From contig NZ_LDJI01000027.1 in assembly GCF_001431415.1 (NCBI RefSeq), positions 107,494 to 171,493 of the forward strand: a stretch of 64,000 nucleotides of DNA, read 5' to 3'. The stretch comes from Stenotrophomonas humi (lineage in GTDB: Bacteria > Pseudomonadota > Gammaproteobacteria > Xanthomonadales > Xanthomonadaceae). Below, in pieces: positions 57,233 through 64,000 of the stretch. The notes under the pieces were generated by a model. The model made no database searches. It was given only the letters and a program-made list of their open reading frames with translations, and had not been told where the DNA came from. Position 1 is the stretch's first letter, and each line of letters opens with the position of its first letter. A program made the position numbers and the translations under genes.

Positions 57233-58642
57233 TCAGCCCACACGGGCCAGCGAGGGCTTGGCATTGCACCGGCGACGCTCTCGGGCCGGGGCGATATCGA
57301 GCTGTTCGCGGTATTTTGCGACGGTGCGGCGTGCAATGTTCACCCCCTGGCGTGCCAGCAGCCCGGCGATGGCTTCGTCGGCCAGGGGGCGCGCGGCCGG
57401 TTCGGAGTCGATCAGGCGCTTGACCATGGCCTTGACGGCCTGACCGGAGACGCTGGCACCTTCCAGCCGCACCGCGAAGAAGTGCTTGAGCTCGAACGTC
57501 CCGCGCGGGGTCTGCAGGTATTTGCCCGAGGTGATCCGCGAGACGGTGGACTCGTGCATGCCGATGGTGTCGGCCACTTCTTTCAGGGTCAGTGGCGCCA
57601 TGGCCTCTTCGCCATTGACCAGGAAGGCGGCCTGACGCTCGATGATCACGCGTGCGGTGCGCAGCAGCGTGTCGTAGCGCATCGACAGCCCGCGGGTCAG
57701 CCAGCGTGCCTCCTGCAGCAGCTCGCGCAGCGGTTGTGCGGCGTCCCCTGAGCTTTCGGCCACCACGCGCTCGTAGCTGGCGTTGATGCCCAGTCGCGGC
57801 GTGGTTGCCGGGTTGAGCGCGATGCGCCATTGGCCATCGGCGTGCCAAGCCACCACATCCGGGATGACGGTCAATTCCGGCTGCGGGAGCAGGATTTCGG
57901 CCGGACGCGGCTGAAGCGACAGCACCAGGCGGAATGCCTCGCGCACGTCGTCCAGTTCCGCATCCAGTACCTGCGCCAACGCGGGCAGGTCGTGGTTGGC
58001 CAGCAGCTGGAGATCGGCATCCAGCAGGCGCACTGCAAGATGACGCGCGGGGACGCGGCCTGGCAGGGAGGTCAGCTGGGCCAGCAGGCACTCACGCAGA
58101 TCAACCGCCGCCATGCCGGCCGGCTCGCCATGCAGCAGGCGTTGACGGACCATTTCAACATCGCTGCTGGTGCGGTCCAGGCGCGCGCAGGCCAACTGCG
58201 TAAGTGCCGACAATGAACCCTGCAGGTAACCGGCGTCGTCGCACTGCTCCAGCCAGTAGCGGGCAATGCCGAGGTCGGCTTCATCCAGCTCCAGGGCGAG
58301 TGCCTTGAGGATGCGCAGCTGAGGATCGCTGGATTCGCCGGCGGCGATACGCGCCATGTGGTCGTCGTCAGCGCCGTTCCAACTGGAGGCGGGCACGTCC
58401 CACATGGTGCTTTCGGGCAGCTCATCGAACGCGGCGGTTTCAATCTGCGCCTCGTCGGTGGTGCTGGCCGGGGCGGTCTCTTCGCGCTCTTCGCTCAACT
58501 CCAGCAGCGGGTTGTTCTCCAGCGCCTGTCGCACCTCCAGCTCCAACTGCATGCCATTGAGTTGCAGCAGGCGGATGGATTGGAGCAGGGCGGGGGTCAA
58601 ATGCAGCTGTTGACCCAGTTGTGCGGACAGTGTGGTTTTCAT
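57233..58642 (-). CDS. rpoN2: RNA polymerase sigma-54 factor (flagellar paralogue)
   Basis: 469 residues. Region I Gln/Leu-rich activator-binding part (LSAQLGQQLHLTPALLQSIR), core-binding domain, the helix-turn-helix (LKEVADTIGMHESTVSRITS) and the C-terminal RpoN box (ARRTVAKYREQL) that reads the -24 element. Its placement upstream of vemR and fleQ suggests it is the flagellum-dedicated RpoN2; a housekeeping rpoN1 is expected elsewhere. Start at 58642 (MKTTLSAQLGQ). Confidence 0.92.
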   Translation of the reverse strand: MKTTLSAQLGQQLHLTPALLQSIRLLQLNGMQLELEVRQALENNPLLELSEEREETAPASTTDEAQIETAAFDELPESTMWDVPASSWNGADDDHMARIAAGESSDPQLRILKALALELDEADLGIARYWLEQCDDAGYLQGSLSALTQLACARLDRTSSDVEMVRQRLLHGEPAGMAAVDLRECLLAQLTSLPGRVPARHLAVRLLDADLQLLANHDLPALAQVLDAELDDVREAFRLVLSLQPRPAEILLPQPELTVIPDVVAWHADGQWRIALNPATTPRLGINASYERVVAESSGDAAQPLRELLQEARWLTRGLSMRYDTLLRTARVIIERQAAFLVNGEEAMAPLTLKEVADTIGMHESTVSRITSGKYLQTPRGTFELKHFFAVRLEGASVSGQAVKAMVKRLIDSEPAARPLADEAIAGLLARQGVNIARRTVAKYREQLDIAPARERRRCNAKPSLARVG

Positions 58643-58747
58643 GCGTTTTCCCCGGTGCGCCGCTTCAATGGCGCGTTGTGGAACGCATCTTGCGTGGCCG
58701 CTGTCAGGCCCGTAATAGGTGCCCACCTGAGGGGAGTGGTTGTCGGA

Positions 58748-58775
58748 CCTACGTCATGTAGGGGTTTCCCCTACA
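58748..58775. promoter_or_regulatory. nested palindromes between rpoN2 and the NarL-type gene
   Basis: CCTAC-N5-GTAGG (58748-58762) overlaps a perfect TGTAGGGG-TTT-CCCCTACA hairpin (58757-58775), giving three CCTAC/GTAGG half-sites. It could be an operator of the rpoN2 promoter or an RNA hairpin after the regulator gene. No T-run adjoins it. Confidence 0.35.
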
Positions 58776-58904
58776 AAGCGACGGTTATATGACGCCAGTA
58801 GTGCCTGGATAACGCGCAAGCAATTGATTTTAAACGATTGCATTGCATGCCGTGCCGGAAATCCGTTTCTGTGACGTCGCGCAGGTTTGAGGGCGCGAGC
58901 TGGC

Positions 58905-59537
58905 TCAGGCCAGGTCTTTTTCGTGGCGCACGGCAAGCAGCAGCAGGTCATTTGCGCGACGGCAACCCAGCACTTCCATCATCCGGGCGCGATGGGTTTC
59001 CACTGTTTTTACGCTGATGCCGAGTTCGGCGGCGATTTCCTTGGTGGTCCGGCCATTGCCCAGGTAGCGCAGGATCTGTCGCTGACGCGGTGACAGTGCG
59101 GCAATGCCGGTCGGGCGCGCGCGCGACAGCAGCGGGGCCAGCATCTTGGCGGAGATCTGCGGGCTGAGGAACACCTGGCCGGCATGTGCCGCCCGCAGCG
59201 CGAGCTCCAGCTCGGCCGGTGCCGCGTCCTTGACCAGAAAACCTACCGCGCCGCGATCCAGTGCATCGCGCACATGCGCGGCATCGTCATGCATGGACAT
59301 GATCACTGCACGTGCGTGTGGAATGCGTTCGCGGATGTCGCTCAGTGCGTCCAGGCCGCTGCGGCCCGGCAGTGACAGGTCCAACAACACCAGGTCGGGG
59401 ACATGGAACAACGCCATTTCCAATGCCTGCTCGGCATTGCTGGCTTCGGCGACGACCTCGATACCGTCGAACGACTGCAGCAACCGGGTCAGCCCGGCCC
59501 GCACCAATGTGTGGTCGTCAACGATCAGAACGCGCAC
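58905..59537 (-). CDS. NarL/LuxR-type response regulator
   Basis: 210 residues, GTG start. Receiver domain with D8/D9, phospho-acceptor near D54 (LVLLDLSLPGRSG), K104-type lysine (FLVKDAAP), and a C-terminal LuxR helix-turn-helix (LSPRQRQILRYLGNGRTTKE, then IAAELGISVKTVETHRARMM). No partner kinase is adjacent. It lies between rpoN2 and the tPilZ-fliT-fliS group on the same strand, so a role in flagellar control is plausible but unproven. Confidence 0.88.
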   Translation of the reverse strand: MRVLIVDDHTLVRAGLTRLLQSFDGIEVVAEASNAEQALEMALFHVPDLVLLDLSLPGRSGLDALSDIRERIPHARAVIMSMHDDAAHVRDALDRGAVGFLVKDAAPAELELALRAAHAGQVFLSPQISAKMLAPLLSRARPTGIAALSPRQRQILRYLGNGRTTKEIAAELGISVKTVETHRARMMEVLGCRRANDLLLLAVRHEKDLA

Positions 59538-59618
59538 GGGAATCGGTCAACTCAACGGAATGCAGCACCTTAACGGAGCGGGGGAGCAGGCGCCAGCAGG
59601 CCAAAAGTACTGTGTGTT

Positions 59619-60188
59619 TCAACGATTGCGTCGACTGTCGGCAATTTGACGACGGTGCAGGCGAAACAGATGTCTTTCCAAGGCTGAGCCAAGTGCATCG
59701 CTGGCATTGTGCAGCCGCAACCACAGGTGAGACTGGCCAGCGGTCCCCGTCTCGGCAAGCACCAGTACCGGCAGTTCGATGTTGTCGGGCAACCATTCGG
59801 CCGGTTGCAGTCTCACTACGCCTGCCGTGCCCGGGGATACGTTGGCGGGCTGTTCAAGATCGATGCGCAGGCCGTGACGCGACCAGCGCATTGGGCGTGT
59901 GGGCAGCGTGGCGTTGGATTGCTGCAGCAGGCGCCCCAGCAACACCAGGGTCAAGTCCATGCGCGCTTCAAGGCGCTGCAGTTGTGCGCTGCTCTCAGCG
60001 CGCTCCTCGCTGTCATCGCCACTGCGCGAATCCTCCACCAGTGCAACGCTGCGCAGGAGCACTTCCGATGCCCCCGGCCTCTGCACGCTGGCACCGGCCT
60101 CAAACACCACGGGCAGGATGACGTCACAGGTCAATGTGTCGTCAAACAGTTCCACTTCAGCAGGGTGCGAGAGGCTGTCCGGCGTCAT
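59619..60188 (-). CDS. tPilZ-like (atypical PilZ) protein
   Basis: 189 residues. A long central helix with heptad spacing (AQLQRLEARMDLTLVLLGRL, about 68-92) is followed by a beta-rich domain (PMRWSRHGLRIDLEQPANVS, then ELPVLVLAETG) and a C-terminal helix. This fits the atypical tetrameric PilZ group known from Xanthomonas, which has lost the RxxxR cyclic-di-GMP motif. Canonical PilZ motifs are indeed absent. It overlaps the fliT-like gene (ATGA), so it belongs to the fliS unit and may interact with flagellar regulators. Assignment by pattern only. Confidence 0.6.
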   Translation of the reverse strand: MTPDSLSHPAEVELFDDTLTCDVILPVVFEAGASVQRPGASEVLLRSVALVEDSRSGDDSEERAESSAQLQRLEARMDLTLVLLGRLLQQSNATLPTRPMRWSRHGLRIDLEQPANVSPGTAGVVRLQPAEWLPDNIELPVLVLAETGTAGQSHLWLRLHNASDALGSALERHLFRLHRRQIADSRRNR

Positions 60189-60478
60189 GGCAATGCGCCG
60201 GCTTGTTGGTAGGCGTTGACCGCGCGCGTGGTGCGCTGGCCTTCGCGCACGAGTGAGGCAGCTGCTTCACGCTGGATGCCCAGCTTGCCGAGAATGCTCT
60301 GCTGACGCTGCAGCAACGTGCGTAGTGCAGATGCCTGGGCCGGATCAATGGGCTGTTGCAGCAGCGCGTGCAGGGCGTCGTCGTGGCGGCCGAGGATGGC
60401 TTCGGCGTTGTCCAGTTCCTGCTCACCGAGCGCGTGCTCGAACGCATCAAGGTGGGCATTGAGCGCGGCGACGGTCAT
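60185..60478 (-). CDS. FliT-like small helical protein
   Basis: 97 residues, all helical (LDAFEHALGEQELDNAEAIL, then LRTLLQRQQSILGKLGIQRE). Position directly after fliS and overlapping it (ATGA) is that of FliT, the FliD chaperone, but the sequence itself is too diverged to be certain. Start at 60478 by this overlap. Confidence 0.65.
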   Translation of the reverse strand: MTVAALNAHLDAFEHALGEQELDNAEAILGRHDDALHALLQQPIDPAQASALRTLLQRQQSILGKLGIQREAAASLVREGQRTTRAVNAYQQAGALP

Positions 60479-60891
60479 GGTGTCGCCTTGGCCGGCTGCC
60501 GCTGGTCGTGGGGAATGGCGTTCCATGCACTGTCGATTTCGGTCAACAACTGCAGGGCTTCATCCAATGCGCTGTGATCGTTATGCAGGTTGGCGTCAGT
60601 TAGGCGCTGCAGCACGTAGTCATACAGCGCCGACAGGTTGGCGGCGATCTCGCCGCCGGCCTGATGATCGAGTGAGCCGTTGAGGTGCCCAACGATGGCG
60701 CAGACCTCGCCAATGGCTTTGCCCTTGCGTGCCTGGTCGCCACGCTCAAGGCTGGCCGATGCCAGGCGCAAGCGGTCCAGCGCGCCGGACAGCAACAGGG
60801 CCACCAGTTTGTGGGGGTCGGCTTCGGCGACCGCGCTGCTCACGCCCACATGGCGGTACTGTTCTGCGTATTGACGGCTGGAACCGTACAT
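60475..60891 (-). CDS. fliS: flagellin chaperone FliS
   Basis: 138 residues. The opening MYGSSRQYAEQYRHVGVSSA and the signature DPHKLVALLLSGALDRLRLA (about 25-45) are characteristic of FliS, which binds the C-terminus of flagellin and prevents its early polymerisation. The start at 60891 is the conserved methionine; the open frame upstream lacks similarity. A sigma-28 type promoter lies 74 bp upstream. Confidence 0.94.
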   Translation of the reverse strand: MYGSSRQYAEQYRHVGVSSAVAEADPHKLVALLLSGALDRLRLASASLERGDQARKGKAIGEVCAIVGHLNGSLDHQAGGEIAANLSALYDYVLQRLTDANLHNDHSALDEALQLLTEIDSAWNAIPHDQRQPAKATP

Positions 60892-60964
60892 TGGCTGATT
60901 CTCCTGGTACGCACCCGTTTGGGTGGCTTGCGCGTCGCAGTGCGACGGTGACGTTTCTAGCCTG

Positions 60965-60992
60965 TTATCGGTGAGCGTGGCGCAAAACTTGA
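60965..60992 (-). promoter_or_regulatory. putative sigma-28 promoter of the fliS unit
   Basis: Minus strand: TCAAGTTT ... ACCGATAA. TCAA and ACCGATAA are 16 nt apart instead of the usual 15. The extended -35 (AAGTTT) and the -10 match the FliA consensus well otherwise. Confidence 0.45.
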
Positions 60993-61016
60993 GTGCCACG
61001 CGTCCGTGACTGCCTG

Positions 61017-62423
61017 TCAGCCGGACAGCTGCGCCAACTGTTGCTGCAGGGCGGCGCTGCTCTGGCTGAGCTTGCCCATCAAGGTGTCCAGGGCCAGGAA
61101 TTGCTTCTTGTATCGCTCCGCCACGCCTTCCATACGGGTATCCAGCGCCTTTCTGCGCTTGTCGATGTCGGTCAGGTTGGCGTTGAGGCTCTTGGTGCGG
61201 GAGACGAATGCGCCTTCCTTGCCGACGGTGGTGTTGACGTAGCCGTCCACGACCCCGAACAGTTTGCCTGCGCCGCCAAGGTCCCCTGTGATGGCTTGAC
61301 GGATCTTCTCCGGCTGGTTGGCCAGGGCCGCACCGAACTTGGTAGTGTCCAGGACAAGGCTGCCGTCGGCGTTGGGATAGCCACGGGTCTGCAGGCCCAG
61401 CGTCTTGGGATCCAGGCCGGATGCGGACAATTCCTTGAGTACACCGCTCATCATCGAGCGGAGCTGGCTGGATGCGCCGCGCATCTGCGCGTCGCCGGTC
61501 AGCGCGGATGGCTCCTTGTTCTCGGCGTCATACTTGGTGGCGCCGTTGATCGCTGCCAGCGCGGCGTTGTACGCGGTGACGAAATCCTGCATGACCTTGG
61601 TGGCTGCCGCCACGTCGGTGCTGATGGTCACCGTGCTGGTGCCTTCCTTCTTCAGGTTCAGCGTCAGCCCCGGAACCGCATCGGTGATGGTGTTCTCGCT
61701 GCTCACCACGGAGACGCCGTCAATGGTCAGCTTGGCGTCGGTGGCCTTGGTGTGCTCGGTCATGGAGCCGACCAGTGCGGTCAGGCCCGGATCGCTACCG
61801 GCATAGGACAGCTGGATCGCGTTGGCCGTGCCGGATTTTTCCTGTGCGATCGACAGGTACTGGTTGTCACCCGAACTGATCAGCGTGGACTGCACGCCTT
61901 CCTTGCGGCCGGTCGCGTCGATCTTGTTGCGGATGGTGGTGAGGGTGTCACCTTCCTCGACTTCGATGTTCAGTGTTTTCTGCTTGTCGCCGGTACCGAC
62001 GGTGAGCGTCAAGGTGCCAGCCGCGAAGGTCTGGGTCTTGGGCACGGACGTGTTGGCGATCCACTTGTTGGCGGTTGCCAGGGAGTCAACCTTGATGATG
62101 TGCGTACCGTTCGCAGCAGCGGTCTTGCCGGTGACGTTTTCAATCAGCGAGACCGAGGCGGACAGGATCTCGTCGGTGCCGGACTTGCTGGCGGTGACAG
62201 TGCGCGTGTCGAACGCGGTGTTGGCCTTCAGCGCTTCCAGCGCGGTCTTGAGCGTGTCAAACGCCGATTTGACCGTGCCGATGGCCGAGAGCTGCAACTT
62301 GGCCTTGGACTGTTGAAGGTTGAGCGCGTTGTCGGCGGGTTTGCGGTCAGCAGCTACCAATTGGCTGACCATGCCGGAAATATCCAGCCCCGAACCGATG
62401 CCGCCGTAACCAAAGTCTGCCAC
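61017..62423 (-). CDS. fliD: flagellar filament cap protein FliD
   Basis: 468 residues. N-terminal FliD domain (IGSGLDISGMVSQLVAADRK), central variable part, and the C-terminal coiled coil (NANLTDIDKRRKALDTRMEG, then VAERYKKQFLALDTLMGKL). It caps the growing filament. The start is a GTG at 62423 with GGAG 7 nt upstream, giving VADFGYGGIGSGLDIS; no ATG is suitable. A sigma-54 type promoter lies 98 bp upstream. Confidence 0.95.
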   Translation of the reverse strand: MADFGYGGIGSGLDISGMVSQLVAADRKPADNALNLQQSKAKLQLSAIGTVKSAFDTLKTALEALKANTAFDTRTVTASKSGTDEILSASVSLIENVTGKTAAANGTHIIKVDSLATANKWIANTSVPKTQTFAAGTLTLTVGTGDKQKTLNIEVEEGDTLTTIRNKIDATGRKEGVQSTLISSGDNQYLSIAQEKSGTANAIQLSYAGSDPGLTALVGSMTEHTKATDAKLTIDGVSVVSSENTITDAVPGLTLNLKKEGTSTVTISTDVAAATKVMQDFVTAYNAALAAINGATKYDAENKEPSALTGDAQMRGASSQLRSMMSGVLKELSASGLDPKTLGLQTRGYPNADGSLVLDTTKFGAALANQPEKIRQAITGDLGGAGKLFGVVDGYVNTTVGKEGAFVSRTKSLNANLTDIDKRRKALDTRMEGVAERYKKQFLALDTLMGKLSQSSAALQQQLAQLSG

Positions 62424-62520
62424 GTTGTATCTCCTTGTTCCTGGCCGGGCCGGATGGCCGCTGACCACGTCGTCAACGAAAGTAGCGGCTTGCGCCGCCG
62501 GGTCTTGAGGACTGGATTGA

Positions 62521-62536
62521 TGCAGGAGCTGTGCCA
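62521..62536 (-). promoter_or_regulatory. sigma-54 promoter of fliD
   Basis: Minus strand TGGCACAGCTCCTGCA. The -24 TGGCAC is exact and the -12 is CTGCA instead of TTGCA, with correct GG-N10-GC spacing. It lies 98 bp before the fliD GTG. Confidence 0.65.
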
Positions 62537-62553
62537 ACGGCGCGGGACGGTTC

Positions 62554-62569
62554 TGGCACGCGGGTTGCA
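62554..62569 (+). promoter_or_regulatory. orphan sigma-54 promoter pointing toward fliC antisense
   Basis: Plus strand TGGCACGCGGGTTGCA, an exact match to TGGCACG-N4-TTGCW. It is 17 bp from the fliD promoter in divergent orientation. A transcript would start near 62580 and run through the hairpins at 62629, 62815 and 62858 toward the antisense strand of fliC. Confidence 0.6.
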
Positions 62570-62624
62570 GGAGCTGGGGGGCAGGGTGCGGGCGATATGC
62601 CGCAGGCTGCTGGTGGTCTGCAAG

Positions 62625-62651
62625 AAAACCCTCCCCCAAAGCAGGGGAGGG
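62625..62651 (-). terminator. intrinsic terminator downstream of fliC
   Basis: Stem CCCTCCCC / GGGGAGGG with a 7-nt loop; on the minus strand it is followed by TTTTCTTG. It lies 260 bp after the fliC stop and just before the fliD promoter, so it would separate the two genes. Confidence 0.55.
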
Positions 62652-62814
62652 ATCAGGCTACTGACAATCGGAGGGAGACGAAGCCGTCCGGTACGTACAG
62701 TCAAAAAAACCACAACGCTGAAACTTCAAGAGCCACAGGGGCTGGCGATGCCGGGCCGGTCTCGGGGAGTCCCCGGGCCGGGCATGGCCTGCACCTGTGA
62801 AGCGGTTTCCAGAG

Positions 62815-62840
62815 CCCCTCTCCCGTTTGCAGGAGAGGGG
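62815..62840. repeat. hairpin repeat downstream of fliC, copy 1
   Basis: 9-bp perfect stem CCCCTCTCC / GGAGAGGGG with an 8-nt loop (CGTTTGCA). Same family as the element at 62858. Confidence 0.7.
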
Positions 62841-62857
62841 TTCCGGCTCTTCTGGCC

Positions 62858-62883
62858 CCCTTCTCCCGCGAGCGGGAGAAGGG
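62858..62883. repeat. hairpin repeat downstream of fliC, copy 2
   Basis: 12-bp perfect inverted repeat CCCTTCTCCCGC / GCGGGAGAAGGG separated by two bases, 27 bp after the fliC stop. It may protect the 3' end of the abundant flagellin mRNA or act as a weak terminator in either direction. Confidence 0.75.
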
Positions 62884-62910
62884 ATCAAGCAAAGTGCACC
62901 AGTTGCTGAA

Positions 62911-64000
62911 TCAACGCAGCAGGCTCAGCACGTTCTGCGGCACCTGGTTGGCCTGGGCCAGCATGGCCGTACCGGCCTGCTGCAGGATCTGGGTGCGGGT
63001 CAGTTCGGCGGTTTCCTTGGCGAAATCGGTGTCCTTGATGCGGCTGCGCGACGCCGACAGGTTTTCCGTCGAGGTCTGCAGGTTGGCCACCACCGAGGTG
63101 AAGCGGTTCTGGATCGCACCGAGGTCAGCACGCGTGCTGTTGATCGAGCTCAGCGCCTTGTCGACGATTTCCAGAGCCTGCTGGGCGCCCTTGACGCTAT
63201 CGATGTTGACGTCCTTGAGCAGCTTGCCCGTCGCGCCGGTCGTTGCAGTGGGAGCAGCGGAGTTGAAACCCGTAACACCTGCGCTGGTACCGGCAGTGAC
63301 GCTCATGGCGCTGAAGTTGCCGTTCTTGTCGACGCTTTCCTTCACCGAGGTCAGGTTGATCTTGCCGGCGGCGGCGTCGATTTCAGCATAGACACCGGTT
63401 TCGCCGATCTTCGCGTTGACAGCAGTGGCCACGGCGGCCACCAGTGCCTTCTGGTCGTCGGCCGGAACGCCGGTCGAGGTGATCTCGACCTTGTCGATGG
63501 CCACTGCGGCGGTGAGGCCGCCACCACCGATCTTCAGACCGTCGAAGCTGATGGTCTTGCCCTTGTCGGCAGCCACCGAGCCACCGGCTGCGATGGTGAT
63601 CGCAGTGACGTCAAACCCAGCATTGCCCAGTGCGTCAGCCTTGGCGTCGACCACCTTGTCGATGGCGATGGACTGACCGGCATTGGCGCCCACCTGGAAC
63701 AGCTTGCTGGAGAACGAGCCGTCCAGCAGCTTGGTGCCGTTGAACTCGGATTGCTTGGCAACGCGGTCGATTTCGCTGACCAGCTGCGTCACTTCGGCCT
63801 GCAGCGCCTTGCGGTCGCTGGCCGAGTTGGTGGCGTTGGAGGCCTGCACGGCCAGTTCACGCACGCGCTGCAGGTTGTTGCCGATTTCGCTCAGCGAACC
63901 TTCGGCGACCTGCGCCAGCGAAATGCCGTCGTTGGCATTGCGGATGGCAACGTCGGTGCCGCGGATCTGGGTGCCGAAGCGCTCGGAGATGGCCAGGCCG
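62911..64000 (-). CDS. fliC: flagellin (5' end outside window)
   Basis: The C-terminal 362 residues are present; the N-terminus lies beyond 64000. The conserved N-terminal D1 helices are visible (GTDVAIRNANDGISLAQVAE, then QRVRELAVQASNATNSASDR), then a variable Ala/Gly/Val-rich middle (D2/D3), and the conserved C-terminal D1/D0 helices (NRFTSVVANLQTSTENLSAS, ending VPQNVLSLLR). Exported as the filament subunit with FliS as chaperone. Confidence 0.96.
   Translation of the reverse strand, partial: GLAISERFGTQIRGTDVAIRNANDGISLAQVAEGSLSEIGNNLQRVRELAVQASNATNSASDRKALQAEVTQLVSEIDRVAKQSEFNGTKLLDGSFSSKLFQVGANAGQSIAIDKVVDAKADALGNAGFDVTAITIAAGGSVAADKGKTISFDGLKIGGGGLTAAVAIDKVEITSTGVPADDQKALVAAVATAVNAKIGETGVYAEIDAAAGKINLTSVKESVDKNGNFSAMSVTAGTSAGVTGFNSAAPTATTGATGKLLKDVNIDSVKGAQQALEIVDKALSSINSTRADLGAIQNRFTSVVANLQTSTENLSASRSRIKDTDFAKETAELTRTQILQQAGTAMLAQANQVPQNVLSLLR

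Larger units (their letters stand above)
62424..62910. other. 487-bp fliC-fliD intergenic region
   Basis: No protein gene is supported. It holds two back-to-back sigma-54 type promoters (62521-62536 minus, 62554-62569 plus), a minus-strand terminator (62625-62651), an A7 run (62702-62708), and two hairpin repeats just after fliC. The plus-strand promoter has no annotated gene in front of it. Confidence 0.7.

Noticed and set aside
60993..62909. 638-codon plus-strand frame opposite fliD that runs through the fliC-fliD gap
   Set aside because: It would begin before the fliD end and end at fliC; the product is compositionally odd and no ribosome site is seen. The orphan sigma-54 promoter starts inside it, so it would not express this frame.

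Overview
The window looks like a chromosomal segment of a motile, GC-rich gammaproteobacterium of the Xanthomonas/Stenotrophomonas group (Lysobacteraceae), most likely Stenotrophomonas-like. This is inference from gene content and order: a fleQ-vemR-rpoN2 regulatory block beside fliE, a FliA/CheYZA cluster with motCD and ParA/CheW genes, serC-pheA-aroA, a five-step hut pathway with HutF, and dispersed short hairpin repeats in the gaps. No species call is possible from sequence reading alone.

Layout. (1) 1-18931, all minus strand: the start of a methyl-accepting chemotaxis protein gene, a cheA-cheY-STAS set, then the late part of a large flagellar/chemotaxis operon read in the order flhB, flhA, flhF, flhG, fliA, cheY, cheZ, cheA, motC, motD, parC-like, CheW/ParP-like. 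(2) 19278-41138, housekeeping and metabolic genes: a DUF5694-like exported protein; the histidine-utilisation genes (hutI-hutH-hutG-hutU on minus and hutF-hutC on plus, facing apart around a perfect 12-bp HutC-type palindrome); a membrane-anchored Mrr-like protein; the PLP protein YggS; two polyhydroxyalkanoate-granule proteins; an FHA protein; serC, pheA, aroA; two TonB-type proteins; serS; a LysR regulator; tRNA-Ser(UGA); and a small, lower-GC TonB_C protein. (3) 41369-64000, all minus strand: an MHYT-GGDEF-EAL protein with degenerate catalytic motifs, then (read on the minus strand from the right) fliC (partial), fliD, fliS, a fliT-like gene, a tPilZ-like gene, a NarL-type regulator, rpoN2, vemR, fleQ, and fliE-F-G-H-I-J-K-L-M-N-O-P-Q-R.

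Regulation that can be read directly. Sigma-54 type -24/-12 elements lie in front of fliE (perfect match), flhB (good match) and fliD (one mismatch). Sigma-28 type elements of the form TCAA-N15/16-(G/A)CCGATA lie in front of the MCP gene, motC and fliS. The window encodes both sigma factors (RpoN2, FliA) and the sigma-54 activator FleQ, so a two-tier flagellar cascade is visible in one piece. Several genes suggest cyclic-di-GMP input (MHYT-GGDEF-EAL, tPilZ-like protein, FleQ).

Most unusual observations: a perfect sigma-54 promoter on the plus strand, back to back with the fliD promoter, that has no gene in front of it and points toward the antisense strand of fliC; a 30-residue tandem duplication in the linker of one CheA; a terminator-like hairpin between fliP and fliQ; a probably leaderless motC message; and a doubly degenerate GGDEF-EAL protein with its membrane sensor intact.
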